Shown: piece by piece, positions 53,982 through 63,388 of the stretch
Layout of the letters: each line of letters opens with the position of its first letter
Numbering within the stretch: the first letter of the stretch is position 1
Source of the DNA: Arsukibacterium ikkense
GTDB lineage: Bacteria > Pseudomonadota > Gammaproteobacteria > Enterobacterales > Alteromonadaceae
Direction: 5' to 3'
DNA length: 64,000 nt
NCBI RefSeq assembly: GCF_000987775.1
Contig: NZ_LAHO01000005.1
Span: 124,001-188,000 of the forward strand
Made by a program: the position numbers and the translations under genes
The notes under the pieces: model-generated
Database searches by the model: none
What the model was told of the DNA's origin: nothing
The model's input: the letters and a program-made list of their open reading frames with translations, nothing else

Positions 53982-55222
53982 GTTTATCGCTTACCGAACA
54001 GGCGGTGTTTGCTAATTTAGGCTGGTTTGACCGGCTTTGCCGCAAGTTTACTTTATCGTTTTTAGGCCAACTTAAAGAAGGTGACATTACCCTGATTGAA
54101 GGGGAAGAACGGTTGCAGCTAGGTGAGGCCGGTAGTGAATTAAAAGTTACCCTGACGGTGCTCGACCCTGCTTTTTATCAGAAGCTGGTATTGGCGGGTT
54201 CTGTGGGAGGCGGTGAGGCTTATATACAGGGCTACTGGCGCTGCGATAACTTAACTGCGCTGGTCCGCATTTTTGGCCGCAATTTACCCTTACTGGATAA
54301 GATGGATTCAACCTGGGCAAGGCTGAGCCGGCCGTTACTAAAAGCGCTCAACTGGCGCAACAGTAATTCTAAAGATCAGGCCAGAAAAAATATTGCTGCC
54401 CACTACGACCTCGGCAATGAAATGTACCAGCTTTTTCTTGATGACAGCATGATGTATTCCAGCGCAGTTTTCCCGAATGACGACACTGATCTGGCCGCGG
54501 CTCAGCAATATAAGCTAAAACAAATTTGCGATAAATTACAATTGAAAGCGGGCGATCACCTGATTGAAATTGGTACCGGCTGGGGCGGCATGGCGATTTA
54601 TGCTGCGCAACACTACGGCTGTAAAGTGACGACAACCACGATTTCAGCAGAACAGTTAGCTTATGCTAAAGCAAAGGTTGAACAACTGGGTCTGCAAGAC
54701 CAAATCACCCTGCTGTTTGAAGATTATCGGGATCTGACAGGTCAGTACGATAAATTAGTGTCAATTGAAATGATTGAGGCGGTAGGAGATAACTATCTGG
54801 ATGAATACTTTGCGAAGTGCGCCAGTCTGTTAAAGCCTGATGGTTTAATGGTGTTGCAAGCCATTACTATTGTTGATCAGCGTTATCAGCAGTATGTACG
54901 TGAAGTAGACTTTATTAAACGCTATGTTTTTCCTGGTGGTTGCTTACCGTCAATCAGCCGGATGGCTACTGCTGTAAGCCGCAAAACAGACCTGGTGATC
55001 CGCCATGTGCATGACATTGGTTTTGATTATGCGAAAACTCTTAAGTTTTGGTGTGATAACTTTATGCACCAACGTGATGCCGTGCATCAACTTGGTTATG
55101 ATGATAATTTTATCCGGCTATGGCACTTCTATTTATGCTATTGCGAAGGGGGCTTTATGGAGCGGGCGACCAGTGCTGTTCATATGGTGTTATCTAAGCC
55201 TGCGAACCGCAGTGTTTGTTAG
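53978..55222 (+). CDS. CFA-synthase-like SAM-dependent fatty-acyl methyltransferase
   Basis: 414 residues from the ATG at 53978, overlapping the DUF1365 stop by 4 bp; the frame is open further back without a ribosome site. The SAM loop EIGTGWGGMAIYAA, DDSMMYSSAVF and VSIEMIEAVGDNYLDEYF are as in CFA synthases. In this gene context members may methylate unsaturated phospholipid chains rather than make cyclopropanes; sequence alone does not decide. Last gene of the five- or six-gene operon. Confidence 0.88.
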   Translation: MSLSLTEQAVFANLGWFDRLCRKFTLSFLGQLKEGDITLIEGEERLQLGEAGSELKVTLTVLDPAFYQKLVLAGSVGGGEAYIQGYWRCDNLTALVRIFGRNLPLLDKMDSTWARLSRPLLKALNWRNSNSKDQARKNIAAHYDLGNEMYQLFLDDSMMYSSAVFPNDDTDLAAAQQYKLKQICDKLQLKAGDHLIEIGTGWGGMAIYAAQHYGCKVTTTTISAEQLAYAKAKVEQLGLQDQITLLFEDYRDLTGQYDKLVSIEMIEAVGDNYLDEYFAKCASLLKPDGLMVLQAITIVDQRYQQYVREVDFIKRYVFPGGCLPSISRMATAVSRKTDLVIRHVHDIGFDYAKTLKFWCDNFMHQRDAVHQLGYDDNFIRLWHFYLCYCEGGFMERATSAVHMVLSKPANRSVC

Positions 55223-55243
55223 GTAAGTCGCGGCGCAGCGACA

Positions 55244-55272
55244 GGCTCGTTTGCAATTTTTTCAAACGAGCC
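55244..55272 (+). terminator. Hairpin after the methyltransferase gene
   Basis: GGCTCGTTTG (55244-55253) and CAAACGAGCC (55263-55272) form a perfect 10-bp stem with a U-rich 9-nt loop. No U-tract follows, so termination is uncertain. The AT-rich stretch 55273-55456 probably contains the csbD promoter. Confidence 0.5.
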
Positions 55273-55464
55273 GGTAAATAATTCGGTGTAAATTTATACT
55301 TATGTTAAACAAAATTATCTATTGAAATATTAATTCATTAAAATCAATAGCATAAGTTTATCTGTCTATTGGTACATTGTTTGCAATGTTATGTATGTTG
55401 CAGCTACAGTTTTTATGATTGCGAAATAACTGTAGTGAAACTATGTCTAACCTGATGGAGAAAG

Positions 55465-55659
55465 ATGATGAATAGTGATATTGCAGAAGGTAAATGGCGT
55501 CAACTTAAAGGCTCTGTTAAAGAAAAATGGGGCAAACTAACTGACGATGACATTCAGCAAGTTGACGGTAGCTTTGAAAAGTTCTGCGGCAAAATGCAAG
55601 AACGATATGGCATGAGCCGGGAGCAAGCTGAGCAGGAATTTAATCGCTTTAAAGAGTGA
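55465..55659 (+). CDS. CsbD-family stress protein
   Basis: 64 residues. The N-terminal WRQLKGSVKEKWGKLTDDD and acidic helical end match CsbD/YjbJ. Translation may start at 55468, which is 7 nt from the GGAG site, rather than 55465. These proteins are abundant under general stress; their activity is unknown. Confidence 0.9.
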   Translation: MMNSDIAEGKWRQLKGSVKEKWGKLTDDDIQQVDGSFEKFCGKMQERYGMSREQAEQEFNRFKE

Positions 55660-55680
55660 ACATCGTTAATTCTACATAAC

Positions 55681-55704
55681 AAAAGGGCCATCTGGCCCTT
55701 TTTT
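55681..55704. terminator. Bidirectional terminator between csbD and the DUF5924-like gene
   Basis: AAAAGGGCCA, TC loop, TGGCCCTTTTTT: a strong stem with U-tracts in both directions between convergent genes. Confidence 0.9.
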
Positions 55705-55729
55705 GCTACTTGCTATTTACTTAGCGTTG

Positions 55730-56908
55730 TTAGTGTTTGAATGGTGGCAGTACTATTTCAGACTCAGACTCAGACTCAGACTCAGACTCAGACTTGAGTT
55801 TGGGCTCAGTTTGTACCGGCTCGATTAGTGTGGCGTCCGATTCATGAGGCGGCATACCATTGGCTATATTAAGGTTAACCTTAAAACGCGTGAGGCCAAT
55901 TAACCTGCCTGATTCGGTCACTACCTGAACCTGCCAATTACCTGCGGGATAGGGTGGGAAAACCTGTTTATGGCTCCAGGCCCTATAGCCTGCTTCCCGG
56001 CCTCCACGGATATCTAATACTATTCGGTCAACTTCCCGGCCGTTCAGGAGCCAGACATGGTGGATTTTCTCCCGTAAACCGCGAGGTGCCCGTACCGCGG
56101 TCCAGGCGTAGAGACCTTGCTGCAGATCAGCCACTGAAAGCTCGTTGATCTCAGGTCCTGCTTCACGCTGGGCGGTATCAACCTGATGTGAAATAGTTAC
56201 AGCAGTCAGCCGCATACCTGCGGGGGGTACCCAACTGCGTAGCTGCCATAACACCAGCGCCATCAGGCACAACATACTTAGCAACATGGGTAAGCGCCAC
56301 CAGCGTCCCGGCGGTAGGATCCGGTCTAAACTTGGCAAGCTGAAGATTAAAGCGGCACTTATTGCCGCGATCAGACTTTGCTGGGTGGTTAATTGTAGTA
56401 ACAGCGGTAGCACCACCAGCATGACGACAAACAACGCCAGGGTATGAAAAGCCACGAACAATGCATAGCGGGTGGCCAGATGTTTATAATAGAGTGGGTC
56501 GATAATTGACACCAGCGCGCACAGGATCAGCAAACTGGTAAACAGCGCCTGGCCATGACCCCAACTTGTTACTGCCAGAAAAAAAGGCAAGGCAAAAAAC
56601 AGGCTTTCCTGATGCACCAGCTGAGTTAGAAACCGCACAACAATGGGCGAGAGGTTCCAGCCAAATCGTCGTTCCAAACTGGCTCTTAGCCAGTTATCGG
56701 CAATCAACAGTACCCAAATCACCAACATAAATGCGGCTATAAACTGGGCGATAGATTCTTTGCGGTCAATAAGCACATAACTGGCAATGCCAGAAAGAAA
56801 CGCCAATATGGCCATCAGGCCAGCATGACGTTGAAACAATTCAAGCAACCAACTAATGGCGGGTTTCAACGTATGTATTCTGGCCGCACCGGGAAATTTA
56901 GCTGCCAA
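55730..56908 (-). CDS. DUF5924/DUF2914-like membrane protein
   Basis: 392 residues. About seven to eight membrane helices (30-235) are followed by a C-terminal soluble domain with the DUF2914 features (LYAWTAVRAPRGLREKIHHVWLLNGREVDRIVLDIRGGR, and WQVQVVTESGRLIGLTRFKVN). The C-terminal tail has an acidic Ser-Glu repeat encoded by six copies of a hexamer. The family assignment is from memory of the motifs. It overlaps the end of the cvfB gene by 11 bp. Confidence 0.72.
   Translation of the reverse strand: MAAKFPGAARIHTLKPAISWLLELFQRHAGLMAILAFLSGIASYVLIDRKESIAQFIAAFMLVIWVLLIADNWLRASLERRFGWNLSPIVVRFLTQLVHQESLFFALPFFLAVTSWGHGQALFTSLLILCALVSIIDPLYYKHLATRYALFVAFHTLALFVVMLVVLPLLLQLTTQQSLIAAISAALIFSLPSLDRILPPGRWWRLPMLLSMLCLMALVLWQLRSWVPPAGMRLTAVTISHQVDTAQREAGPEINELSVADLQQGLYAWTAVRAPRGLREKIHHVWLLNGREVDRIVLDIRGGREAGYRAWSHKQVFPPYPAGNWQVQVVTESGRLIGLTRFKVNLNIANGMPPHESDATLIEPVQTEPKLKSESESESESESEIVLPPFKH
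55759..55794. repeat. Hexanucleotide microsatellite (CAGACT x6) in a coding tail
   Basis: Six perfect copies of CAGACT encode the Ser-Glu run of the DUF5924-like protein. The unit is a multiple of three, so copy changes alter tail length but not frame. Confidence 0.95.
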
Positions 56909-57731
56909 CTAACATGATACCTGCGTCTAAGATTACGATTTTTTTATCTTTATACAGGCTGCCAATAGCTTGCTTGTAGGCTTTCTTACTGACACCAAAA
57001 GCGGCATAAATGAGTTCTGGAGAACTTTTGTCTGTTAACGCCAGTTTACCGCCATTCTGCTGCAACTTAGTAAGAATTTGCTCGGTCAGTTCCTGCGCCT
57101 GCTTATAAGTGGTAGCCGTTAATCTTAAATCAATTTTGCCATCGTCCCGCACTTTAACAATATAAGCATGGCTTTGGTCACCACGGCGTAAAGGTTTAAA
57201 TACTTCATTTTTATACAATACGCCCCAGTGTAGCTGGTTAACCACTACCTTATAACCGATGTCGGTTTGTTCACTGATAATAATTTCAACTTTATCGCCG
57301 ATATTGTAGCGGGGCTCAGTTTTATGCAGATGACGGTCTAGTTTGGTTGAAGCAACAATGCGGTTGCTAAGATCAACATAACAGTACACTAAATACTTCT
57401 GGCCTTCTTTCAGGGGGATTTGCTGTTCACTAAATGGCACCAGCAAATCTTTCTTCAAGCCCCAGTTTAAGAAAGCACCCACCTTGGTTACGGCAACAAC
57501 GGGTAACATGGCAACTTGTCCTACCATAATTGCCGGTTTTTCTGTGGTTGCAATTAACTGGTCTTCAGAGTCCAGATAAAGAAATACAGTTAGCTCTGTA
57601 CCAACTTCCAAACCAGCTGGTGCCACATTATTAGGTAGTAAAATTTCTCCCCAACTTAAGCCGTCAAGATAAAAGCCAAATTTAACCTGCTTTTTCACGG
57701 TTAAGGTATTCAGGGTGCCCAGTGCAATCAT
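56898..57731 (-). CDS. CvfB-like S1-domain RNA-binding protein
   Basis: 277 residues from the ATG at 57731 (MIALGTLNTLTV); 57746 gives five more residues and cannot be excluded. It is made of repeated S1/OB-type domains followed by a C-terminal winged helix (LIYAAFGVSKKAYKQAIGSLYKDKKIVI). CvfB/YitL proteins bind RNA and affect virulence-factor expression in staphylococci. Confidence 0.87.
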   Translation of the reverse strand: MIALGTLNTLTVKKQVKFGFYLDGLSWGEILLPNNVAPAGLEVGTELTVFLYLDSEDQLIATTEKPAIMVGQVAMLPVVAVTKVGAFLNWGLKKDLLVPFSEQQIPLKEGQKYLVYCYVDLSNRIVASTKLDRHLHKTEPRYNIGDKVEIIISEQTDIGYKVVVNQLHWGVLYKNEVFKPLRRGDQSHAYIVKVRDDGKIDLRLTATTYKQAQELTEQILTKLQQNGGKLALTDKSSPELIYAAFGVSKKAYKQAIGSLYKDKKIVILDAGIMLVGS

Positions 57732-57828
57732 TGTTAATCCAGTCATATTTTACTAATAACGTATTGTAACTGCTTTTACCTGACGCTGCAGGGCTTATTT
57801 ATCGCAGCCTTAACGCCGAACACTGCTA

Positions 57829-58050
57829 TCATTTCGCAAAGTGATTGTTATATATTGAGGTTGATTGTCTGGCTTGTTGTTGGTGTTGCAGACGCTGCCA
57901 TATTTTTTCATGAAAAAAATAAGCTACGGTATTGGCAGCCGGTTCGATAACCGCAATCAGGCCACCCAGAACTAAATCGCCGGTAATCGCGTAAGTAACA
58001 CCAAAAGCAATACTAAAGTGCATAATGGCGAAAGTTGTTGTTTTTAACAT
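57829..58050 (-). CDS. DUF2061 small membrane protein
   Basis: 73 residues from the ATG at 58050, chosen for the AGGAG site 8 nt upstream; the frame is open to 58122. Two membrane helices with the DUF2061 signature (KTTTFAIMHFSIAFGVTYAITGD, then EPAANTVAYFFHEKIWQ). Confidence 0.85.
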   Translation of the reverse strand: MLKTTTFAIMHFSIAFGVTYAITGDLVLGGLIAVIEPAANTVAYFFHEKIWQRLQHQQQARQSTSIYNNHFAK

Positions 58051-58199
58051 GAGTTTTGCTCCTATTCGATTAGTGTAAATGTTAGCCTTTTTCACAACCT
58101 GATAAAGTGAATTAAAGCGCACAGGCTAATCGAAAATATGAATGCTGGCGTCGGGTAGTACGCTGCAAAAAACGGATGATAACAAACATAGGAAAACAG

Positions 58200-58490
58200 A
58201 TGGATTGTCGGCAGTGGTTAGATATTAAACAGTACGAATTTTTGATGAACTGGTTTATGCGACAGCAGCGGCAACTGGGCTTAGCCGATCTCGACGAGCC
58301 ATATTCTTATGATGGTTACAGCCAGTATGACCAGATTTTTCAGCAGTTGATCAAAGCCGCTGAGATTGCATTTATAGAACGGTTCGGTGAGCCAGTACCG
58401 CCAATCGTTTACACCAATTTGTTTCATCTGGCTGAACTGGAACTGGCGGGGAAAAGAGCAAAACTGAAAGCACCTAAAACCTTACAATAA
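58200..58490 (+). CDS. Hypothetical protein, small acidic helical
   Basis: 96 residues from the ATG at 58200, with AGGA 6 nt upstream; an in-frame ATG at 58176 also exists. It is aromatic- and Tyr-rich (DEPYSYDGYSQYDQIF) without membrane or signal segments. I do not recognise the family. It is divergent from the DUF2061 gene and converges on yejM with 10 bp between stops. Confidence 0.6.
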   Translation: MDCRQWLDIKQYEFLMNWFMRQQRQLGLADLDEPYSYDGYSQYDQIFQQLIKAAEIAFIERFGEPVPPIVYTNLFHLAELELAGKRAKLKAPKTLQ

Positions 58491-58500
58491 AACGCGAGGG

Positions 58501-60015
58501 TTAGTCTGCCGGCTCCAGCCGTTTTAATGCATCTGTTAGCATGGGCGTGTCCAGCTTTTCGTTTAGCGGCAGCAAGGTACCGGCTGACCAAACTCCAAAG
58601 CTGCCATCCTGGCGCAATACCACCATCTTATCTTTTCGGATACTGACAATATCCTGCAAACTGATACTGAGTTTGGGCAGCGCGGTGCTTTGTAGCAGGT
58701 TATCGCCAAGCCAACTGCTTTGGCTATTGCACCCTGCCGAACTGAGTAACGTAGGCAGTAAGTCCAGGTGCTGCGAGCTGTGCTGCCTTAACTGACTGTT
58801 TAATACAGGCCAGCGGATCATTGTCGCCACTGGTGCCAGCACAAATTTAGGTTGCTGACTGGTCAGTGGTAACAACACGATATGTTTATAGTGCTGATAG
58901 GCTGGCCAGTTACTGGCCGGCTTGTCATCAAATATAATATTGAGTGTGGCAGCCGCGTGAACAGTATCCAGCCAGGGGAGTATGCTGGTAATATCCGTAG
59001 ACTGACTGCTGATACTCAGAGTGTTGGCCGGTAATTGTTGCAGATATGCCGGTGGCTCACTTAGCTGCTGATGGCTGTTATGATGCAGCAAAAACTGTCC
59101 GTACAACAAATTAAGCAATGCTTCATTTCGGTTATTAGGTGCAAAATGTTGCTCATGCCAGCGCAGCCCTTGTTGCCGCATAAAAAGTGTCGTTTCGCTC
59201 GTCAACTGACTGGCAATTAATACTAACACCGCATCCGTGCTGGTGGCTGAGCATTGAAATTGGCCCAGGCTAAGTTCGGAGTTAGTAATGCTTAGCCGGT
59301 CTGCCTGACGCTGGGCACGCTGGGCTAAGTCAACCAACTGGTATCTGGCGAGAAAGCTTTTGGCAGTAGCAGGGTACGAAAAAGGTAAAACATTATCCAG
59401 TTTAGTGACATCCCATTTCAGTCGGGCATCAGCATAAACATGGATAAGGTGACTTAGCATAAAGCTGCCAATAAACAGTACCAGCAGCGGCCGGCTAAGC
59501 CCGCTTTGCTTCAGTCTGGCGGTTTTCTTCCAGCAGAAATTGCTGATAGTAAGCTCAATGGTTACCAGTATGGCGGCAACACAACCGGTGATAATAATAA
59601 AATTACGCAGGTTGGTGACAACTTGCTGACGTAAAAGTTCAATAGTCTGGTCATAAGACGTGCTGCCAATATGATAGCCGAGGCTGGCATAAACATAGGC
59701 ATCGAAAATCAATACTACCATTGCCAGAGTTGCCAGTAATGCGGCTAACCCCCGCACATGCTTCTGCGACGGAAAAAGCAGAGACAGTGGGAATACGGTA
59801 ATAATAAAGAACATAAAACATAAAAATGCAGTATGGCCCAACCAGTAGCAAAGTAAATACAGCCAGCCCAGTACAGTTTCTGGCGATGGCTCTGACAGCC
59901 AGTAAACGCTGGTGACGGCCAGTGCCAGTAAAATATTGAAAAAAGTAAACCAATGACCCCAGCTGAGCAGCCGGTTGACTTTTTTTACCAGTGATAAATT
60001 TTGTTCGATTACCAT
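58501..60015 (-). CDS. yejM: YejM/PbgA-like inner-membrane protein (DUF3413) with degenerate sulfatase-like domain
   Basis: 504 residues, shorter than E. coli YejM (586). Five membrane helices (DUF3413, about 1-195) and the linker with DARLKWDVTKLDNVLPFSYP are family-like. The C-terminal alkaline-phosphatase-like domain is reduced: the usual DxLR...MP and HYSGG segments are not recognisable, though LLNLLYGQF survives. YejM senses lipopolysaccharide and controls LpxC turnover in enterobacteria without hydrolase activity. Neighbours yejL and yejK support the identification. Confidence 0.85.
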   Translation of the reverse strand: MVIEQNLSLVKKVNRLLSWGHWFTFFNILLALAVTSVYWLSEPSPETVLGWLYLLCYWLGHTAFLCFMFFIITVFPLSLLFPSQKHVRGLAALLATLAMVVLIFDAYVYASLGYHIGSTSYDQTIELLRQQVVTNLRNFIIITGCVAAILVTIELTISNFCWKKTARLKQSGLSRPLLVLFIGSFMLSHLIHVYADARLKWDVTKLDNVLPFSYPATAKSFLARYQLVDLAQRAQRQADRLSITNSELSLGQFQCSATSTDAVLVLIASQLTSETTLFMRQQGLRWHEQHFAPNNRNEALLNLLYGQFLLHHNSHQQLSEPPAYLQQLPANTLSISSQSTDITSILPWLDTVHAAATLNIIFDDKPASNWPAYQHYKHIVLLPLTSQQPKFVLAPVATMIRWPVLNSQLRQHSSQHLDLLPTLLSSAGCNSQSSWLGDNLLQSTALPKLSISLQDIVSIRKDKMVVLRQDGSFGVWSAGTLLPLNEKLDTPMLTDALKRLEPAD

Positions 60016-60021
60016 ACCGGT

Positions 60022-60246
60022 TTAGTTGCTGCTACTGGTTATGGCGTCGGTGAGTGCCTGACTGAAATGGCTTGCCACCGCGGCGCGTTGTGCTGCTGGT
60101 ACGCTGGTGTTTATCACATGGCTTACTGCGTTACCTAAGCACATCAGGCTCAGTTCCGTGGTAGCATTATTGGCGTGCAGGGTGTCCAGTAGCTGATTTA
60201 CCAGATTTTCAATTTGCGCAGTGGAATACTTTGATACAATAGGCAT
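60022..60246 (-). CDS. yejL: YejL (DUF1414) protein
   Basis: 74 residues, short helical protein with the family's start (MPIVSKYSTAQIENLVNQLLD) and SLMCLGNAVSHVINT. Unknown function. It is always between yejK and yejM; here it ends 6 bp before yejM. Confidence 0.93.
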   Translation of the reverse strand: MPIVSKYSTAQIENLVNQLLDTLHANNATTELSLMCLGNAVSHVINTSVPAAQRAAVASHFSQALTDAITSSSN

Positions 60247-60316
60247 GCGATACTCAGATCCAGATGATATTAAAACTAAAGAATAGTATCAGATTTCAGT
60301 TAAAACAGGAAAAATT

Positions 60317-61360
60317 ATGTCCGTCGATGTGCTCCATTTCGCAATAAATTACATTGAACTGTCAGACAGCGGTGAGCACAGGGCGCATTACCGTGAGCAA
60401 TTAATTGGCACGACAGGGTCGGTTGCAACCTTACTGGAGCAGTTGCATCTTGCTTATAACGGCAAACCCGCTAAGGGTTATGCCAGTTTTTCGGAAGACA
60501 AAGATCCTGCAGTAGCGCAAGCTTTAGCCAGTTGGCAGGCAGGAGACACCGACTACCTTGGTTTTGCCAAAGCCACAACTGATGCGCTGGTGACCCAGTT
60601 GAGTACTCACCAACTGCCGGAAACAGGCTATTTACTGCTGGGGCACTATCGTTATTTAGCCAGTGAATTTCTGCTGGTGGGGTTGCTCGGTAGTAAAGAC
60701 CATTTTGCTTTAACTGAGCAGCTGGATTTATCCACTTCCCGCCACCTGGATATTGCCCGGATGCAATTAGCCGCCAGGCTTGATCTGACCGAATATCAGG
60801 TTAATGCGCACGCGGGCAATTACATAAGTTTTATTCGCGGCCGAGCCGGGCGCAAAGTTGCTGATTTTTTTCTTGATTTTCTGGGTTGCACTGAGGGTGC
60901 CGATGCCAGGCAGAACAGTAAAAAGGTACTTGCTTCGGTGGAAGAATATTTCACCGCTGCTGAGTTTGAGCAGCCTGAAAAGACCTCTGCCCGCCGCCAG
61001 ATCTTTGATTATTGTGAAGAGCGGGCCAAGGCCGGACAAGATGTGGTGTTAGCAGAACTGTCGGCGGTGGTTGATCCGGAGCAGGAAAATGGCTTTTTGC
61101 ATTATTGCGCTGAGCAGCAGCTTGAAGTGGCAGAGCAATTTCCGGTTGAGGTAAAAGAGCTGAAAAAGATGGTTAAGTTTAATGGTGCAGGTGGCGGCCT
61201 GTCGCTGAGCTTTGATGAAAAGTTACTGGGCGAGCGGGTGCAATATGATGTCGGCACAGATACCCTGATTATTAAAGGAACCCCACCTAATTTGCGCGAT
61301 CAGTTGCAACGTTTTACTCAGGGGTATTCGGCTTTTCAGCGTCAGGCTGATGACGAGTAA
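60317..61360 (+). CDS. yejK: Nucleoid-associated protein YejK (NdpA)
   Basis: 347 residues. VLHFAINYIELSD at the start, YLLLGHYRYL, and the C-terminal AGGGLSLSFDEKLLGERVQYD with the RDQLQRF end match NdpA/YejK. It binds DNA and topoisomerases. Divergent from yejL across 70 bp. Its end overlaps DUF2897 by 47 bp, tail to tail. Confidence 0.93.
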   Translation: MSVDVLHFAINYIELSDSGEHRAHYREQLIGTTGSVATLLEQLHLAYNGKPAKGYASFSEDKDPAVAQALASWQAGDTDYLGFAKATTDALVTQLSTHQLPETGYLLLGHYRYLASEFLLVGLLGSKDHFALTEQLDLSTSRHLDIARMQLAARLDLTEYQVNAHAGNYISFIRGRAGRKVADFFLDFLGCTEGADARQNSKKVLASVEEYFTAAEFEQPEKTSARRQIFDYCEERAKAGQDVVLAELSAVVDPEQENGFLHYCAEQQLEVAEQFPVEVKELKKMVKFNGAGGGLSLSFDEKLLGERVQYDVGTDTLIIKGTPPNLRDQLQRFTQGYSAFQRQADDE

Positions 61361-61511
61361 TATTGTTGGCAGTGACTGCAGGCTCAGACTTGGTGATTTT
61401 GCTGTTTTTCACTGTGCGCATGCTGATTTTAGCCGCGTGCTTCAGCAGCAAAACATTGCCAATAACCAGGCCAAAGGCCAGCAACAATGCCCAAAACAGT
61501 GGCCAGTTCAT
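61314..61511 (-). CDS. DUF2897 small membrane protein
   Basis: 65 residues: one N-terminal membrane helix (WPLFWALLLAFGLVIGNVLLLKHAAK) and a polar tail. It fits DUF2897. It overlaps yejK's end by 47 bp in convergent orientation, and its start overlaps the M15 peptidase stop by 4 bp. Confidence 0.72.
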   Translation of the reverse strand: MNWPLFWALLLAFGLVIGNVLLLKHAAKISMRTVKNSKITKSEPAVTANNITRHQPDAEKPNTPE

Positions 61512-62230
61512 TGCGGTTCCTCAGCATTAGCTTGCACTGACAAAGGCTGCTGACAAATGTTGATAATGTAATCCCGATATAACTGCGGTAAATTCGCCAG
61601 TACAGCGTCTTGTTCCGCTATCGGATTTTGCAGCAGGCACTGACGCAGGATAGACAGAGTAAAAGCTTGCTGGTAGGTTGTGGCAACGGGGGCGTAGCTA
61701 AGGTGCCATGGCTCGGCCGCGACCCCGCCACGGTAGTGCTGATAGGGTCGGAAAAAGCCAAAGCGGCTGGCCTCCGTACCCAGCCAGTGATTAAGTCTGG
61801 CAAAGGGCCCGTCTGCCTGGTACTCGCCTGGTATTAGCTGCGGCTGATAATCATCTGCCACTGTGGCACCATCATAGACATCTACTTCAGTGCCCCAGTG
61901 GTGCCGGCTGGCACCTGGCAGGGCCGAGTACAGCATAATTGCCTGTAATTTAGCCAGGCCAGTTAAGTTGGTTACCGCCACCTGTTGCTGCGTCAGATCA
62001 TACACTGGCCGTAAACCAGAGCATTTTGCTTGCCAGATAGCAGCCTGACGCTGAAAGCCACGAAAAGCAGAAGCAATTTTAATGTCGATACCCTCAGCCG
62101 CCGCTGCCTTAAGCAGGGCATGCCAGGCTGTTTGCATCTGGTGATGAATCGCCATACCGTCTGCCAGGGTAACCAGGTGCATGTCGCTGCAGCCTGTGAG
62201 TATGTCAGCATCGGGTATTGCGATTTTCAT
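61508..62230 (-). CDS. M15-family D-Ala-D-Ala carboxypeptidase-like peptidase
   Basis: 240 residues without an obvious signal peptide. The zinc site is the family's: [13 protein letters not shown] (first His and Asp) and EPWHLSY (second His), with the Arg of [16 protein letters not shown]. Such enzymes trim peptidoglycan stems. Lack of a signal peptide would place it in the cytoplasm, perhaps in peptidoglycan recycling. It overlaps dapE by 4 bp at its start. Confidence 0.85.
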   Translation of the reverse strand: MKIAIPDADILTGCSDMHLVTLADGMAIHHQMQTAWHALLKAAAAEGIDIKIASAFRGFQRQAAIWQAKCSGLRPVYDLTQQQVAVTNLTGLAKLQAIMLYSALPGASRHHWGTEVDVYDGATVADDYQPQLIPGEYQADGPFARLNHWLGTEASRFGFFRPYQHYRGGVAAEPWHLSYAPVATTYQQAFTLSILRQCLLQNPIAEQDAVLANLPQLYRDYIINICQQPLSVQANAEEPQ

Positions 62231-63387
62231 GCTGTCAGCTTGTGTTGCAGCTGTTGCAACAATGCCAGATAGATTTCTGCCAGCACGGTCAGATCATGGA
62301 TAGAGACACATTCATTCACTTTGTGAATCGTCGCGTTGCAGGGGCCTAACTCGACAACTTGCGCGCCGGTAGGCGCAATAAAGCGACCATCTGAGGTACC
62401 GCCAGTGGTTTCTAACCTGGGGCTAAACCCCTGCACTTGCTCAACAGCCGTTACCACAGCTTCAACTAAACTGCCGCTATCCGTTAAAAAGGGCAGGCCG
62501 TTTAAAATCCAGTCCAGCTGATAGTTCAGGCCATACTTATCCAGCAAGGCATAAACCCTTTGTTGTAACTGCTCTGCTGTAACTTCAGTGCTGTAGCGAA
62601 AATTAAACATGACCTTAAGTTCACCCGGCACAATATTGGATGCGCCGGAGCCGGCGCTGATATTAGCAATTTGAAAACTGGTGGCTGGGAAAAAGTCGTT
62701 GCCATTGTCCCACTGCTCAGCGGCCAGCTCTGCCAGTGCCGGTGCTGCTTTATGTACCGGATTATCGGCTAAATGCGGGTAGGCGACATGGCCCTGAATG
62801 CCTTTTACTGTTAAATGGCCGGTTAAGGAGCCGCGCCGGCCATTTTTAATTACATCAGCCAGTTTCTGGCCGCTGGAAGGCTCGCCCACCAGACACCAGT
62901 TTATTTTTTCTTGTCGGGTTTCCAGCGTCTCAATCACCCGAACTGTGCCATTGATGAAAGGGCCTTCTTCATCACTGGTAATTAAAAAGGCAATATTAAA
63001 AGCCGGATTTGGCTGCTCTGCAATAAAACGCTCGGTGGCCACCACCATTGCTGCCAGACTACCTTTCATATCAGCTGCACCGCGGCCAAACAAGTTGTCA
63101 CCAATAATTGTCGGGGTAAATGGAGGGGTATGCCACTGTGCAACAGGGCCGGTTGGCACCACATCAGTATGGCCGGCAAAACAAAACAGCGGCTTGTCGC
63201 TGCCATGGCGAGCCCACATATTCAAGGTGTCTGCAAACTGCAGCATTTCTATGTTAAAGCCAATGGCGGCCAGGCGTTGTGCCATTAGCGGCTGACAGCC
63301 TGCATCTTCAGGGGTAACCGATTCCCTGGACATTAGGTCCATAGCCAACGACAGTACCGGGTTTTGCGAGGGGTCAAGCCAGTTCAT
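62227..63387 (-). CDS. dapE: Succinyl-diaminopimelate desuccinylase
   Basis: 386 residues from the ATG at 63387, directly after the yffB stop; the frame opens at 63423. Zinc ligands are recognisable: [12 protein letters not shown] (His, with the catalytic Asp), [10 protein letters not shown] (bridging Asp), [11 protein letters not shown] (Glu pair). It acts in the succinylase branch of lysine and diaminopimelate synthesis. dapA and lysC are in the same window but not linked. Confidence 0.95.
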   Translation of the reverse strand: MNWLDPSQNPVLSLAMDLMSRESVTPEDAGCQPLMAQRLAAIGFNIEMLQFADTLNMWARHGSDKPLFCFAGHTDVVPTGPVAQWHTPPFTPTIIGDNLFGRGAADMKGSLAAMVVATERFIAEQPNPAFNIAFLITSDEEGPFINGTVRVIETLETRQEKINWCLVGEPSSGQKLADVIKNGRRGSLTGHLTVKGIQGHVAYPHLADNPVHKAAPALAELAAEQWDNGNDFFPATSFQIANISAGSGASNIVPGELKVMFNFRYSTEVTAEQLQQRVYALLDKYGLNYQLDWILNGLPFLTDSGSLVEAVVTAVEQVQGFSPRLETTGGTSDGRFIAPTGAQVVELGPCNATIHKVNECVSIHDLTVLAEIYLALLQQLQHKLTA

Positions 63388-63388
63388 A

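Noticed and set aside
62798-63295. 165-residue plus-strand frame
   Set aside because: Antisense to dapE with no start signal or domain.
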